Positions 9,426 through 20,841 are shown, numbered from the stretch's first letter. The stretch is 64,000 bases of DNA from Deltaproteobacteria bacterium (GCA_019309115.1 JAFDGW010000013.1:47744-111743), one strand, 5' to 3'. Translations and numbers: made by a program. The notes: generated by a model from the sequence alone, not told the origin.

Positions 9426-10258
9426 TAGAAAAGGAACTTAGCGATTCCCTGTTCAGAAAGTTTAGCAGGTTGGTGTACGAGACTGCCGGTATTCATTTGC
9501 ACGAAGGTAAAAAATCGTTGCTTCAGGCAAGGCTCAATAAAAGGCTAAGGGCTACGGGGATCAAAACTTATAAGGAATATTACAAGTACATTCAGGATAA
9601 TCCCGGTGAATTTATAAATTTTCTGGATGCTATATCCACAAATCTTACGTACTTTTTTAGAGAACCGCAACACTTTGAATTTCTCAGTAAAGTTGCCTTG
9701 CCTGAGATTATTAGCCGAAAACAGGATCGGGGAGAAAGGCGATTGCGCATGTGGAGTGCTGCTTGCTCAACCGGAGAAGAGCCCTACAGCATGGCAATGT
9801 GCACATTGGAATACTTAGAAGAAAATACTCCAGGTGTGCGATGGGATTTCAAAATTCTCGCCACGGATATTTCAACAAAAGTGCTTCAAGTGGCGATTCG
9901 AGGACAATACTCGGAAGAGCGAGTGAGTAAAGTGCCACCCCATTTGCGCAACCGTTTTTTTAAAAAAGTAGTAGTTGACGGTGAAAAAGTTTACGATGTT
10001 TTACCTGAACTCAAGCAAATAGTGGCCTTCAGAAGGTTGAATCTGAAAGAGCCTTATCCCTTTAAGGGTCCTTTTGAAGTTATCTTTTGCAGAAATGTCA
10101 TGATATATTTTGACAAACCGACTCAGCAAGAAATCCTTGCTCGCATGGTTTCTTACCTTGCAGAAGGTGGTTACTTTTTTGTTGGTCATTCTGAAAGTTT
10201 GGCTGGTTTGAAACATGACTTGAAATATGTCAAGCCTGCTGTGTATCAGAAAAAGTAG
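9422..10258 (+). CDS. cheR: Chemotaxis protein methyltransferase CheR
   Basis: CheR methylates glutamates of chemoreceptors with S-adenosylmethionine. The 278-residue protein has the all-helical N-terminal domain and the SAM-binding Rossmann domain: NLTYFFREPQHFEFL, WSAACSTGEEPYSMAM (motif I), ILATDIS and FCRNVMIYFD. The start is TTG 9422, four bases after GGAGGGG. The upstream region has been invaded by the tnpB relic, which supplies part of the leader. It is the first gene of a nine-gene chemotaxis operon with short gaps or overlaps. Confidence 0.96.
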   Translation: MIEKELSDSLFRKFSRLVYETAGIHLHEGKKSLLQARLNKRLRATGIKTYKEYYKYIQDNPGEFINFLDAISTNLTYFFREPQHFEFLSKVALPEIISRKQDRGERRLRMWSAACSTGEEPYSMAMCTLEYLEENTPGVRWDFKILATDISTKVLQVAIRGQYSEERVSKVPPHLRNRFFKKVVVDGEKVYDVLPELKQIVAFRRLNLKEPYPFKGPFEVIFCRNVMIYFDKPTQQEILARMVSYLAEGGYFFVGHSESLAGLKHDLKYVKPAVYQKK

Positions 10259-10280
10259 CGTAAGGAGTATTTAGAGAAGG

Positions 10281-10763
10281 ATGGGGATTATTGTTATTAG
10301 TGTAGGCGATATGGCAGTTAGTGATAGGTCAGAGGATACCCTGGTTACCTATTCTCTTGGTTCTTGCATTGGGGTTGCGATATACGATCCCAGGGCGAAG
10401 GTTGGTGGTATACTCCATTACATGCTGCCAGAATCGAAGATTGACCCGGAGAAGGCCAAAAAAAATCCTGCAATGTTTGGCGATACTGGGATCCCGCTCC
10501 TATTCAAGTCTTGCTATGCACTTGGGGCTAAGAAACAGAATCTGATCGTCAAAGTGGCCGGGGGAGCAAATATTCTGGATGAAGATGGGGTTTTTAACAT
10601 CGGAAAACGAAATTACATGATTTTGAAGAAACTTTTCTGGCGTAATAACATTCGAATAGCAGCGGAACATGTAGGTGGTAAGGTGAATAGGACTGTAAAA
10701 CTTGAGATAGGAACGGGTAAGTGTTTTTTAAAGGTTTCAGGGGAAGGAGAATTTGAATTTTAA
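10281..10763 (+). CDS. cheD: Chemoreceptor glutamine deamidase CheD
   Basis: CheD deamidates glutamine residues in receptors and in many bacteria also interacts with CheC/CheX-type phosphatases. The 160-residue protein has the catalytic Cys in YSLGSCIGVAIYD (about residue 34), the following His in GGILHYMLP, FGDTGIPLL and KVAGGANI. It lies 22 nt after cheR. A second, more divergent CheD-like gene is found at 11635, so the operon carries two. Confidence 0.94.
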   Translation: MGIIVISVGDMAVSDRSEDTLVTYSLGSCIGVAIYDPRAKVGGILHYMLPESKIDPEKAKKNPAMFGDTGIPLLFKSCYALGAKKQNLIVKVAGGANILDEDGVFNIGKRNYMILKKLFWRNNIRIAAEHVGGKVNRTVKLEIGTGKCFLKVSGEGEFEF

Positions 10764-10795
10764 AAGAAACAAACCTAAAGTAGTGTGGGGAGGCA

Positions 10796-11215
10796 ATGTC
10801 GTATAACATACTTATAGTTGACGATTCTGCAACTATGCGTAAGGTAATAAAGAGAGCCTTGAAAATTTCCGGTTTTGACATAGGTGAAATATATGAAGCC
10901 GGCAACGGTAAAGAAGCTCTTGAGGTGCTTGATTCAAACTGGATAGATTTAATCCTCTCTGATATTCATATGCCTGTTATGGATGGGTTGGAATTCCTTA
11001 GAAAGCTGAAGGCGAAAGAAGAGTTTAAAGATATTCCAGTTGTTTTAATAACTACTGAGTCGAGCGAGGATAGTTTAAACGAAGCGATGGCTTTGGGAGC
11101 GCAAGGCTATATAAGAAAGCCTTTTCAACCGGATCAAATCAGGGAGTATTTATCTGGAATTATGGGAGAACCTGATTATGAACTTGGTGGATTTGACGAA
11201 GGCTTCGATTTCTGA
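10796..11215 (+). CDS. cheY: CheY-type response regulator (first copy)
   Basis: A 139-residue single-domain receiver. The acidic pocket is in ILIVDDSATMRKV, the phosphoacceptor Asp in LILSDIHMPVMDG, and the Thr and Lys switch residues in ITTESSE and RKPF. A short acidic tail (EPDYELGGFDEGFDF) extends beyond the usual CheY end and overlaps the start of the next gene by 38 nt. Pairing with the CheX-like gene suggests it is a substrate or phosphate sink for that phosphatase; the later cheY (13269) is the more canonical motor CheY. Confidence 0.92.
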   Translation: MSYNILIVDDSATMRKVIKRALKISGFDIGEIYEAGNGKEALEVLDSNWIDLILSDIHMPVMDGLEFLRKLKAKEEFKDIPVVLITTESSEDSLNEAMALGAQGYIRKPFQPDQIREYLSGIMGEPDYELGGFDEGFDF

Positions 11216-11615
11216 AGTAATGGAAACGATGTTTTTTACTGTTCTGGAATTTCAGGGAGAAGAGGACAAAGCGATTAATGGTGGCTATTGTTCGTGGATT
11301 CGCCTTACGTCTGAAGACTCTCAATCTATTTTTTTTATCATAAAATTGGAGCCCGAATTTGCAAAGCAAATAACGGCAGATTTTTTGGGGTTTATTCCTG
11401 ATAATATAAGTGAAAATGAAATCGAAGATTGTGCCAAGGAATTGGCGAATATGTTGGGTGGTACGTTTATTGCCAAGGCAGGTGAAAGGTTCAATCTTGG
11501 CTTGCCGTCTTTTGGAAAATGCCCTGAAATAGAAGACGAAAGCAATTGTACTGAAATACCAATGTTTGTCATGGACGCCCGCGTTGGGACGGTGATTGTC
11601 TGTTCGTCGAAGTAG
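11178..11615 (+). CDS. cheX: CheX/CheC-type CheY-P phosphatase
   Basis: A 145-residue protein with the CheX/CheC/FliY fold signature: ENEIEDCAKELANMLGGTF contains the E-x(2)-N phosphatase arrangement. One such motif is seen, which fits CheX better than CheC. It probably dephosphorylates CheY~P. The start ATG 11178 lies inside the preceding cheY, suggesting translational coupling. The operon also encodes CheZ, so two phosphatase types may act on two CheY proteins. Confidence 0.78.
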   Translation: MNLVDLTKASISEVMETMFFTVLEFQGEEDKAINGGYCSWIRLTSEDSQSIFFIIKLEPEFAKQITADFLGFIPDNISENEIEDCAKELANMLGGTFIAKAGERFNLGLPSFGKCPEIEDESNCTEIPMFVMDARVGTVIVCSSK

Positions 11616-11634
11616 GAGGTGGCACTAGTATCAA

Positions 11635-13247
<1,613 letters not shown>

Positions 13248-13268
13248 ATATAAGGAGGTAGGTTTAGG

Positions 13269-13655
13269 ATGTCCAATTATAAAGACCTTACAGTACTAGT
13301 GGTTGACGATTTTGCTACGATGAGGCGTATTATTCGTAATATTCTTAGAGATCTTGGTTTTCAAAGAATATTGGAGGCTGAAGACGGTACAGCGGCAGTA
13401 GGTATACTGCAGACCCAGAAGGTGGATCTGATAATTTCCGATTGGAACATGCCCAAGATGACAGGGTTGGAACTCCTTAAATGGGTCCGTTCCAACGAAG
13501 ACACCAAAGATCTACCCTTTCTGATGGTTACTGCAGAAGCTCAGAAAGAAAACGTTATCGAAGCCGTTAAAGCAAAGGTGAGCAATTACATTGTAAAGCC
13601 TTTTACTGCTCAGACCCTTGCGGAGAAATTGGAAAAAATTCTTCCCAAGGAATAA
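13269..13655 (+). CDS. cheY: Chemotaxis response regulator CheY (motor type)
   Basis: A 128-residue stand-alone receiver very close to classical CheY: VLVVDDFATMRRIIRNIL, ISDWNMPKMTGLELL with the phospho-Asp, MVTAEAQKENV and NYIVKPFTAQTL. It is expected to bind FliM when phosphorylated by CheA and to be dephosphorylated by the CheZ encoded downstream. Confidence 0.95.
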   Translation: MSNYKDLTVLVVDDFATMRRIIRNILRDLGFQRILEAEDGTAAVGILQTQKVDLIISDWNMPKMTGLELLKWVRSNEDTKDLPFLMVTAEAQKENVIEAVKAKVSNYIVKPFTAQTLAEKLEKILPKE

Positions 13656-13679
13656 CTAATTTACTGAGAGGTTTTAAAA

Positions 13680-15875
13680 ATGGCTTCCTCTGAAAGAAAT
13701 TGTTCAAAGCAAGAATTACTTGATCTTTTGGCGACTAGCGTGATTGCTGGTACTGATGATCTGGCCGGTATGGGGGATTGTTTAAATTTACTCGATGAAT
13801 TGGAGAAATGTGAAGGAATAACCGAACGAGACAGACTACTGATTGAAGAAATAAGAAAGATTATAAACAGACTCATATTAGAAGAGTCTCCTGACCCTGA
13901 AAAGGACTGGAAAGCGGTTCAGGAGAAGATTGAGGTGCTATGCGAGAGGAGTACTGAACCTGTCAGTAGTACGGATATATTGGACAAGGATGCAGAATTA
14001 GCAACAGAGGAACAAGAAGCGCTGGCTAAGATGCTGGAAGAGCCTAAAGAAGAAAAGAAGGAAGATAAGGAACCTGCAGAAATTGCAACTATGCCCGTAG
14101 AAGATCCAGAGCTTTTTAAGGATTTTCTTGATGAGGCGAGAGAGCACCTTGCTTCCATTGAGCTTAACATGATTTCTCTTGAAGAAAATCCGGAGGACAA
14201 AGAAGTTATTAATGCAGTTTTTCGACCTTTTCATAGCATAAAAGGGGTTTCCGGTTTTCTTAATCTTATAGACATTCATGAGCTCAGCCACGATGTGGAA
14301 AATCTGCTTGATGGCGCTCGTTCTGGCGAATATCCAGTTACGGAATCGATAATAGATATAGTACTGCAAGCGGTAGATATTTTAAAGGAACAACTAGATC
14401 TGCTCGAAGAGGGACTAGCCAGAGGTGAAATACAATATAAGGGTAATCCTAGAGTTCAGAAGTTTTTGCAGTACATTAGAAACTTTGACCCAACCAAGGA
14501 AAATCCTCCTGTTTCTATTCCCAGGGTGGGCGAGCTGTTGAGTGAAAAAGGTGTCGTTAGCTCTGAAGTGCTCAATAAAGCTGCAGATGAGGCAAAGAAG
14601 GAAGGTTTGAAGATTGGCGAGAAGCTTGTTAAGGATGGGATTGTTGAGCCGAAGGATGTTGCTCAAGCACTAAGGGAGCAGAGGAAACTCAAAGAAGCAG
14701 TAACATCCATCAGAGTGGACACTCGCAAGCTGGATAATCTGGTGGATATGATAGGCGAGTTAGTGATTGCTCAGTCTATGGTTTTACAAAATCCGCAGGT
14801 TCAAGACATAAAAGATCAGAAGTTTCAAAAAGATATAGTACAGCTCCGTAGAATCACAGGTGAGCTGCAGAGAATAAGCACCTCCCTCAGGATGGTTCCT
14901 ATAAAAAGCACTTTTCAGAAAATGATACGTCTTGTTCGCGACCTATCAAAGAAATCGGGAAAAGAAGTGGTACTAAAAATGTACGGTGAGGAGACCGAGA
15001 TTGATCGCAACATGGTTGATCAAATATATGAGCCTTTAGTTCATATGATAAGAAATTCGGTAGATCATGGCATTGAATTCCCCGAGGAAAGGGTTAGAGC
15101 TGGTAAGCCACCTCAGGGAACAATAATACTTGCGGCTGAACAAAAAAGTGGCAACATTGTCATAGACATACGTGATGACGGGAAAGGACTTGACGCAGCA
15201 AAAATAAGACAAAAGGCTATAGAGCGCGGATTAATCTCTGCGGATGAGGTTCTTGATGAGAGGGCTATATACGAGCTCATATTCCGTCCCGGTTTTTCCA
15301 CCAAAGATCAGGTGAGCGATGTGTCCGGGCGTGGAGTCGGGATGGATGTGGTCAAGAAGTGCGTTGAGGAACTCAGGGGCTCAATTGAAGTCAATAGTGT
15401 TCCCGGTCAGGGTACACACTTTCAGCTCAAGCTTCCGCTGACAATGGCCATCATTGATGGAATGATAATTAAGATAGGCGATGAAAGGTATGTCGTGCCC
15501 ACTATCGCTTTAAAGGAATCCGTGCGTCCGTCCAAAGACGACTATAGGACTGTGCAGGGACGTGGTGAAATGATAAATGTTAGAGGTTCTCTTATGCCCC
15601 TTATTAGGCTTCATGAATTTTTTGAAGTTGAGCCGAAGTATAGAAACCCCTGGGATGCGTTATTGCTGGTTGTGAGCGAAGACGGCAAGGATTATTGCCT
15701 GCTTGCTGATGAAATAATTGGCAGACAAGAAGTCGTTATAAAAAGCCTGGGAAATTTACTCAAGCACGTAGTCGGAATTTCTGGCGGAGCCATACTGGGA
15801 GATGGAAAAGTAGCTCCTATCGTAGATGTAAAAGGTGTAGTGACGGTATTTCAAGGCAAAAAGAGCATGGCTTAG
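13680..15875 (+). CDS. cheA: Chemotaxis histidine kinase CheA with tandem MshEN-like motif
   Basis: A 731-residue CheA. Residues 1-135 are an acidic, helical extension not seen in typical CheA. The HPt domain (about 140-250) holds the phospho-His at about residue 185 in FHSIKGVSGFL. Residues 281-335 hold two tandem repeats of R/K-(V/I)-G-E-x-L-x-x-x-G, starting RVGELLSEKG and KIGEKLVKDG, resembling the c-di-GMP-binding MshEN (type II secretion ATPase N-terminal) motif, where a P2 domain would be expected. Dimerisation, HATPase (HMIRNSVDHGIE, DVSGRGVGMDVV) and a C-terminal CheW-like domain follow. Confidence 0.95.
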   Translation: MASSERNCSKQELLDLLATSVIAGTDDLAGMGDCLNLLDELEKCEGITERDRLLIEEIRKIINRLILEESPDPEKDWKAVQEKIEVLCERSTEPVSSTDILDKDAELATEEQEALAKMLEEPKEEKKEDKEPAEIATMPVEDPELFKDFLDEAREHLASIELNMISLEENPEDKEVINAVFRPFHSIKGVSGFLNLIDIHELSHDVENLLDGARSGEYPVTESIIDIVLQAVDILKEQLDLLEEGLARGEIQYKGNPRVQKFLQYIRNFDPTKENPPVSIPRVGELLSEKGVVSSEVLNKAADEAKKEGLKIGEKLVKDGIVEPKDVAQALREQRKLKEAVTSIRVDTRKLDNLVDMIGELVIAQSMVLQNPQVQDIKDQKFQKDIVQLRRITGELQRISTSLRMVPIKSTFQKMIRLVRDLSKKSGKEVVLKMYGEETEIDRNMVDQIYEPLVHMIRNSVDHGIEFPEERVRAGKPPQGTIILAAEQKSGNIVIDIRDDGKGLDAAKIRQKAIERGLISADEVLDERAIYELIFRPGFSTKDQVSDVSGRGVGMDVVKKCVEELRGSIEVNSVPGQGTHFQLKLPLTMAIIDGMIIKIGDERYVVPTIALKESVRPSKDDYRTVQGRGEMINVRGSLMPLIRLHEFFEVEPKYRNPWDALLLVVSEDGKDYCLLADEIIGRQEVVIKSLGNLLKHVVGISGGAILGDGKVAPIVDVKGVVTVFQGKKSMA

Positions 15876-15887
15876 TGGAGGTAAGGC

Positions 15888-17171
15888 GTGGCAGAATTAA
15901 TCGATTTATTACAAAAGATTGATGACCTTATTGCAAACCACGGCGAGGTGGATAGAAATCAATGGGAAGCGACTATAAACGAAGCGATAGAAGTTTCGAA
16001 GGTCTCGAATTGTCAGAACATACTTTGGTTTCTCGAGAGCCTTAGGGAAATGTTCCCAAGTGCTAGTGAGGAGATGAGACAATTAATTCAGTACGCTCTG
16101 GCCACTGTTTTGGAGGAGGTCTCTGGCAGCGGTGATGATTTGTCCAAAGCAAGGCTTGCCGAAATTTATGATATTTTGGGGGTTGCATTTCCTGAAGTGA
16201 CTTCCAATCAAGAGGATGATGGAGATGATATAAAAATTCTTGAATCAATAGTAGAAGGTGAGAATGAGAAGGGCCATATAAATCTGGAGGATTTGAAAAA
16301 ACTTTTTGAGCGTTTTGGTGCGGAGATCATAGAAGAAGGCACAGATGATAACTATTTTTGCATTAGGTTCCCGGCCAGACAGGCCGAAGTTGAGAGATTA
16401 CAGCGCATTCTTTCATTTTCGGATCCATCCGAAAGGATAACCGACTCCTTTGAAAACGAAGCGGTGCGTAAGATATTAATCGCTGTAAAAGAGTTTATGG
16501 TGGCCTTTGCCCAGGGTGATCTTGAACATTCAAAAAAGGTTCTCATTGAAATGTCCGATATCCAGAGGGAAGGAGGGCTTTATCATGAACTTGGTCAAAT
16601 AGCCAGGCAGCTTCACGAATCTCTAAAAAATTTTGGGGCCACGCTCGATCCTCAACTAAGAGAATATGTTGAAAAAAAACTACCGGATTCAGGGAATAGG
16701 CTAGAGCACATTATGAAACTCACCGAATCTGCAGCTAACACCACCATGGACCACGTGGAACTACTTCAGGAAAGAAAGGAAAAGGAGTTAGAACGGGCAC
16801 ACGAAGCTTTAGAAAGAGTTTCGCTTTTGCATCCCCTGGGGGATAAGGCGAAAGAAGTTGTTCAGGAAATTCATGAAGACCTGAACCAGATCATTGAACT
16901 TGGTGAGCAGGATAAGGAGGACTTGATTACAATTTTAACTGCTCAGGACTACCAGGATTTAACCGGTCAGATTATATTAAAAATCATAAATCTGCTTAGA
17001 GACCTTGAACAAAAGCTCGTCAATCTCATCAAGACTTTCGGTGTCAGACCATATACGTCAGAAATAGGAGAGAAAAAAGATTTACTTTACGGTCCTGCGT
17101 ACGAGGCCAAGGAGGATGCTCTCCATAGTCAGGATGAAGTGGATGCCCTACTAGCGCAGTTCGGTTTCTGA
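15888..17171 (+). CDS. cheZ: CheY-P phosphatase CheZ with long N-terminal extension
   Basis: A 427-residue protein whose C-terminal half is CheZ. TAQDYQDLTGQIILKII (about residues 348-365) carries the catalytic Asp/Gln pair, and DEVDALLAQFGF at the extreme C-terminus is the CheY-binding peptide. Canonical CheZ is about 210 residues, so roughly 200 N-terminal residues are extra: acidic, helical, with no recognised motif. The gene starts 12 nt after cheA and ends the operon, followed by a terminator. Confidence 0.85.
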   Translation: MAELIDLLQKIDDLIANHGEVDRNQWEATINEAIEVSKVSNCQNILWFLESLREMFPSASEEMRQLIQYALATVLEEVSGSGDDLSKARLAEIYDILGVAFPEVTSNQEDDGDDIKILESIVEGENEKGHINLEDLKKLFERFGAEIIEEGTDDNYFCIRFPARQAEVERLQRILSFSDPSERITDSFENEAVRKILIAVKEFMVAFAQGDLEHSKKVLIEMSDIQREGGLYHELGQIARQLHESLKNFGATLDPQLREYVEKKLPDSGNRLEHIMKLTESAANTTMDHVELLQERKEKELERAHEALERVSLLHPLGDKAKEVVQEIHEDLNQIIELGEQDKEDLITILTAQDYQDLTGQIILKIINLLRDLEQKLVNLIKTFGVRPYTSEIGEKKDLLYGPAYEAKEDALHSQDEVDALLAQFGF

Positions 17172-17182
17172 TAAGGGTGATG

Positions 17183-17249
17183 TTTGTTTCCAATATTGGA
17201 AACAAAAAAGAAGCCGGGATTATTTAACCGTTTAACCCGGCTCCTTTTT
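17183..17249. terminator. Convergent terminator region between cheZ and the MCP gene
   Basis: Two hairpins lie between converging genes. The first is a perfect 24-bp palindrome at 17183-17206 (arm TTTGTTTCC, centre AATATT). The second, at 17212-17242, pairs AGCCGGG with CCCGGCT and is followed by CCTTTTTG, a rho-independent terminator for the plus-strand chemotaxis operon. The first may serve the minus-strand gene or be a protein-binding site. Confidence 0.75.
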
Positions 17250-17273
17250 GATCAATTATCCCAGTTTAAGAGA

Positions 17274-19079
17274 TCACTTTTTAAGAGGAAGTTTGGGTGT
17301 TTCTTGTGAAATTTGGGGAAGGTATTTCGAGTTAATTTTACCTGTCCCGTTGTAATTTGACTTACCCTCGACCACTTCAACCAAAGTCATGACATAGTGT
17401 TTCATTTCCGCGGCCTGAGCGTTAAGTTCTTCCGATGCCGATGCGGTTTCCTCAGCAGTTGACGCATTTTGCTGTATGGCTTTGTCCATTTCAGATACGG
17501 CCTTGTTAATTTGTTCGATACCCTCAGCTTGCTCGCTAGAAGCAGACGATATCTCCTTGATGATTTCACCGACCTTGTTTGTAAGCTCCTGCATGGAGTC
17601 GAAAGTCCCAGCAGTTTTTTCCATGATTTGGGAACCAATCTGTACACGTTGTGAAGTTTGTTCTATAAGCTGTGCCGTATTTTGAGCTGCTTCTGCAGTC
17701 CTCATTGCCAGACTCCGTACTTCATCGGCCACAACGGCAAAGCCTGCTCCAGCTTCTCCCGCTCTGGCTGCTTCGACAGCTGCATTCAGTGCAAGCAGAT
17801 TTGTCTGAAAGGCTATTTCGTTGATGGTTTTAATAATTTTTTGGGTTTCTTCGCTGGCTTCGGCGATTTCAGACATCGATTCCTGCATTTCGTTTACTGC
17901 TTTTTGAACGTTATTTACCTCGTCCAGCGTTTTTTTCATCATTTCAAAGGCTTGCTTGGCATTTTCTGTATTACTCTTGGTCATAGACGACATTTCTTCA
18001 AGGGCCGACGAAGTTTCTTCAATAGAAGCTGCCTGCTCAGAGCTCATTTCAGCAAGTGATTGACTTGATGCAGAAACATTTTCGGAAGCAAGTGTTACCT
18101 GATCTGCACTATCCGTTAATCCCCTGGCTATCCTCATAATTGGCTCGGTTATAGTACGAGCAAAGATAAAAACCCCTATTCCGGATAGAACGATGAAGAT
18201 TAAAGCTATTATCACAACGGCATTACGAATCTTGTAGGCAATGGCGTAAAACTCTTTTTCTGGTTGGGTCACTCCAATTGCCCATCCGTTTAGCCCTACT
18301 GGTGCATACGATGCAATCTTGTCAACACTCCTGAAGTTATACCTACAGGTTCCTGGTTTTCCACTGAGCATGTGTTGTCCCAATGTTTCGAGTCCTTTAT
18401 ACTTCATGACATTAAGTTTCATGATCAAACTTGGGTCTGGATGAGCCATTATAAGCCCTTTGTTGTCTATCATGTAAGCGTATCCTGTTTGTCCCACCTT
18501 GGTGCCGCTTACTATTTCCATCAGATAAGATGCCTTGAGTACCAGAGCCAATGTTCCAATTATGTCACCTTTGGAGTCGTAAATTGGTACACAAAGGGGT
18601 AAAACTGGCTGCTTTGTCTTCTTCGAAATTACCATGTTTCCTACATTGGGCTTTCCACTTATTGCGGTTTTCCAATAATGACGGTCGGAAACACTTATAT
18701 TTACATAGCCCCCGTCGGCGCTATCAGCCACAATGATACCTTTGCTATCCGTAACGAACCCTACCTCATGTATGTTACCCGTGGTTTTTACAAAGTTTTT
18801 TAGATAGTGGCTTGCTTGTGTTGCTGCGTTCTTATCCCCCTTTGCTGCGCTTTTAATTTCATCAACGAGGGAAACCCCTTTGGCAGTTGATAGATGAGCA
18901 CTGAGGTTTTCCTTAACCAGGACGGCCAGCGTTTTTGCAAGTTGCAATGTGTCAGCTTGGGCTGTTCTGAAGGCTGCTTGCTTGATTTTGTAGTAGCTGT
19001 AAAAGCTTAGTGTGAGCAAGGGAATTAACACCAGGCACCAACCAAAGATGAATAATTTTGTTCTCAAGGCAAGCTTCAT
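17274..19079 (-). CDS. Methyl-accepting chemotaxis protein, dCache type
   Basis: A 601-residue chemoreceptor. TM1 spans about residues 9-30. A periplasmic double-Cache domain (about 35-275) includes [19 protein letters not shown] and [19 protein letters not shown], typical of small-molecule-sensing Cache folds. TM2 lies at about 283-307, then HAMP and the cytoplasmic hairpin with tip [21 protein letters not shown]. Methylation-helix glutamine/glutamate pairs flank the tip. There is no C-terminal CheR-binding pentapeptide (it ends PKLPLKK). The ligand is unknown. A promoter is visible at 19130-19158. Confidence 0.95.
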   Translation of the reverse strand: MKLALRTKLFIFGWCLVLIPLLTLSFYSYYKIKQAAFRTAQADTLQLAKTLAVLVKENLSAHLSTAKGVSLVDEIKSAAKGDKNAATQASHYLKNFVKTTGNIHEVGFVTDSKGIIVADSADGGYVNISVSDRHYWKTAISGKPNVGNMVISKKTKQPVLPLCVPIYDSKGDIIGTLALVLKASYLMEIVSGTKVGQTGYAYMIDNKGLIMAHPDPSLIMKLNVMKYKGLETLGQHMLSGKPGTCRYNFRSVDKIASYAPVGLNGWAIGVTQPEKEFYAIAYKIRNAVVIIALIFIVLSGIGVFIFARTITEPIMRIARGLTDSADQVTLASENVSASSQSLAEMSSEQAASIEETSSALEEMSSMTKSNTENAKQAFEMMKKTLDEVNNVQKAVNEMQESMSEIAEASEETQKIIKTINEIAFQTNLLALNAAVEAARAGEAGAGFAVVADEVRSLAMRTAEAAQNTAQLIEQTSQRVQIGSQIMEKTAGTFDSMQELTNKVGEIIKEISSASSEQAEGIEQINKAVSEMDKAIQQNASTAEETASASEELNAQAAEMKHYVMTLVEVVEGKSNYNGTGKINSKYLPQISQETPKLPLKK

Positions 19080-19129
19080 TCTTTTCCTCCTTGATCCCGG
19101 GATTGCTTACCCCTTACAGGGGTCAGCGA

Positions 19130-19158
19130 ATTATGGGCTTTCGTTGCAAGATAGTCAA
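19130..19158 (-). promoter_or_regulatory. Predicted sigma-70-type promoter of the MCP gene, with 5' hairpin
   Basis: Read on the minus strand, TTGACT and CATAAT are separated by exactly 17 nt. Transcription would start near 19122, leaving a leader of about 43 nt that opens with a hairpin (ACCCCT, loop GTA, AGGGGT, extended by GCT/AGC; 19105-19127) and then the ribosome site AAGGAGG. A hairpin at the very 5' end of the mRNA is expected to stabilise it. Confidence 0.55.
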
Positions 19159-19287
19159 TACGCTTTAATTAACTTTCTTTGGGGAAATCAAATTTATGAA
19201 AAGAGTAGGAGGTAATTTAAATGGTGGGATATCAAAGAATCCTAAGATTCGTTTTATATGCTTTTGTAAAACTCCTGGAGACCTATT

Positions 19288-20829
19288 TCAACCGATCATA
19301 ACTTTATTGCGTCCAGCTGTTTTCGCGCGGTAAAGAGCTTCGTCTGCCCGATCAAAAATATCCATAGGGCTGGAATCTTTTTCAGACACAACTGTAACGC
19401 CAATGCTGACGGTTATTGGAAGGATATTTCCTTTGTAAACAAACTTCGTTGACTCTATCAGCTTTCGGATTTTTTCACCGACTTCTATAGCTCCTCTAGT
19501 GTCTGTACCCGGCAGTATTATGACAAATTCCTCACCGCCATAACGGAAAAACATGTCACTTTCTCTCAAGTTGGCTCTAATGCGGCGTACAATCTCTTTT
19601 AAGACAAGATCTCCCGCTGAATGGCCATAAGTATCGTTTATATTTTTAAACCGGTCCAAATCTAACACCATAAGAGAGAAACTCTGCCCATAACGTTTAA
19701 ATCTTTGGAATTCTTCCTGGATTCTCATTTCATAAGCTCGACGATTTGGCGCACCCGTCAATGGATCGGTAAGGATTTGCTCTTTAAGTATTTTTTCCTT
19801 ACTCTGTATTGCCTGGATTTCTTGATTCAAATGGGTGAGATCTCTTTGCAATCTCCGAAAACGCCTATCCAGCTCTAGGTTGTAGATCTTTTCCTGTTTC
19901 TGTTTAGCCTCAAGGGCCTTCCGTATGGACGCTATCTTTGCTATCACAATACTCCTCAATTCTTCCAGCGATTTTTTCCCGGAAGTGGTAATGAGGTCGA
20001 GATCGTTAATCTGAGCGTTTAGATGACTGTCAAAAGCGCGGTTTGATTCCCTGCTTTTTTTAGAGCTATCCACTGATAACATTACATTTTTTTCCAATTC
20101 TACCAGATTCCTGCCCAGTTCTTTGATAAAAGCATTCACTTGTTCTCGTTCCGTTTCGACCTCTTTACTGAGCGTGTTCATAACCTCAAGCAGGCTACTG
20201 CTAACAGCGGCAAGTTCATCTACCGTTCTAGCTTTATTTACCATGCGTTTTATTTCATCCAGGTTGTAATTCTTTTTGTCTTCAGGTTTCAAAAGACTTT
20301 CTATTGTTTGGATTATGTCGCCCAAAAATTTTTTTAGATCGTCAGATACTTGACCCCCTCTGTGTAACAATCGTCCGAACAATCCATGCTGTCTGGCTTC
20401 TGTTTCAGAACCCCCTGTAGCCTTTTTGGGTTCTTTTATTAGCAAATTTTTTAACTCTGAAACAGTGTTTTGAAATATTTCCACATCTGAGTCATTGGCT
20501 AATGCTTTTCGCAATTTCTCTATAAGATTATTTACTCGGTTGGTACCTCTTTCTGTGACAAATGGAATTAACGCGGTAATGGTGTCTCTGCATGCGTCGC
20601 GCCATCGTTCTATTTCATCCTCAGCATCACGTAGTAGCTCAAAGGCTTTAAGTTTTGTTTCTTCCACGCAGTGTCTTTTTATCCATTTCCGCAGTTCTTC
20701 ATTTTTTGCTAAGGCATCGGCTATAGTTTCGCGGTCTATTTTTCCCTCTATGATACCCTGATCTACTAAGGATTCAAGCACCAGCTGTGACAAATCGTGT
20801 AATTGGACAGTAGTGGTATCTTCCGCCAT
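19288..20829 (-). CDS. Diguanylate cyclase (GGDEF) with coiled-coil N-terminus
   Basis: A 513-residue cytosolic protein. The first 340 residues are charged and helical with heptad-like stretches and no membrane segment or sensor domain I recognise. The C-terminal GGDEF domain (about 350-513) has DPLTGAPNRRAYEMR, the active-site GGEEF and, five residues before it, RESD, a good fit to the inhibitory I-site RxxD. It should make c-di-GMP and be product-inhibited. The small Cys-rich gene upstream ends 12 nt before it, so they are probably co-transcribed. The c-di-GMP-like motif in CheA may link it to chemotaxis (inference). Confidence 0.92.
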   Translation of the reverse strand: MAEDTTTVQLHDLSQLVLESLVDQGIIEGKIDRETIADALAKNEELRKWIKRHCVEETKLKAFELLRDAEDEIERWRDACRDTITALIPFVTERGTNRVNNLIEKLRKALANDSDVEIFQNTVSELKNLLIKEPKKATGGSETEARQHGLFGRLLHRGGQVSDDLKKFLGDIIQTIESLLKPEDKKNYNLDEIKRMVNKARTVDELAAVSSSLLEVMNTLSKEVETEREQVNAFIKELGRNLVELEKNVMLSVDSSKKSRESNRAFDSHLNAQINDLDLITTSGKKSLEELRSIVIAKIASIRKALEAKQKQEKIYNLELDRRFRRLQRDLTHLNQEIQAIQSKEKILKEQILTDPLTGAPNRRAYEMRIQEEFQRFKRYGQSFSLMVLDLDRFKNINDTYGHSAGDLVLKEIVRRIRANLRESDMFFRYGGEEFVIILPGTDTRGAIEVGEKIRKLIESTKFVYKGNILPITVSIGVTVVSEKDSSPMDIFDRADEALYRAKTAGRNKVMIG

Positions 20830-20841
20830 AAGCTACCCCCT

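Noticed and set aside
19080..19287. Possible c-di-GMP riboswitch between the diguanylate cyclase and MCP genes
   Set aside because: The gap has a hairpin near the MCP start but lacks the conserved GEMM core motifs I would expect; a plain promoter with a 5' hairpin explains it.
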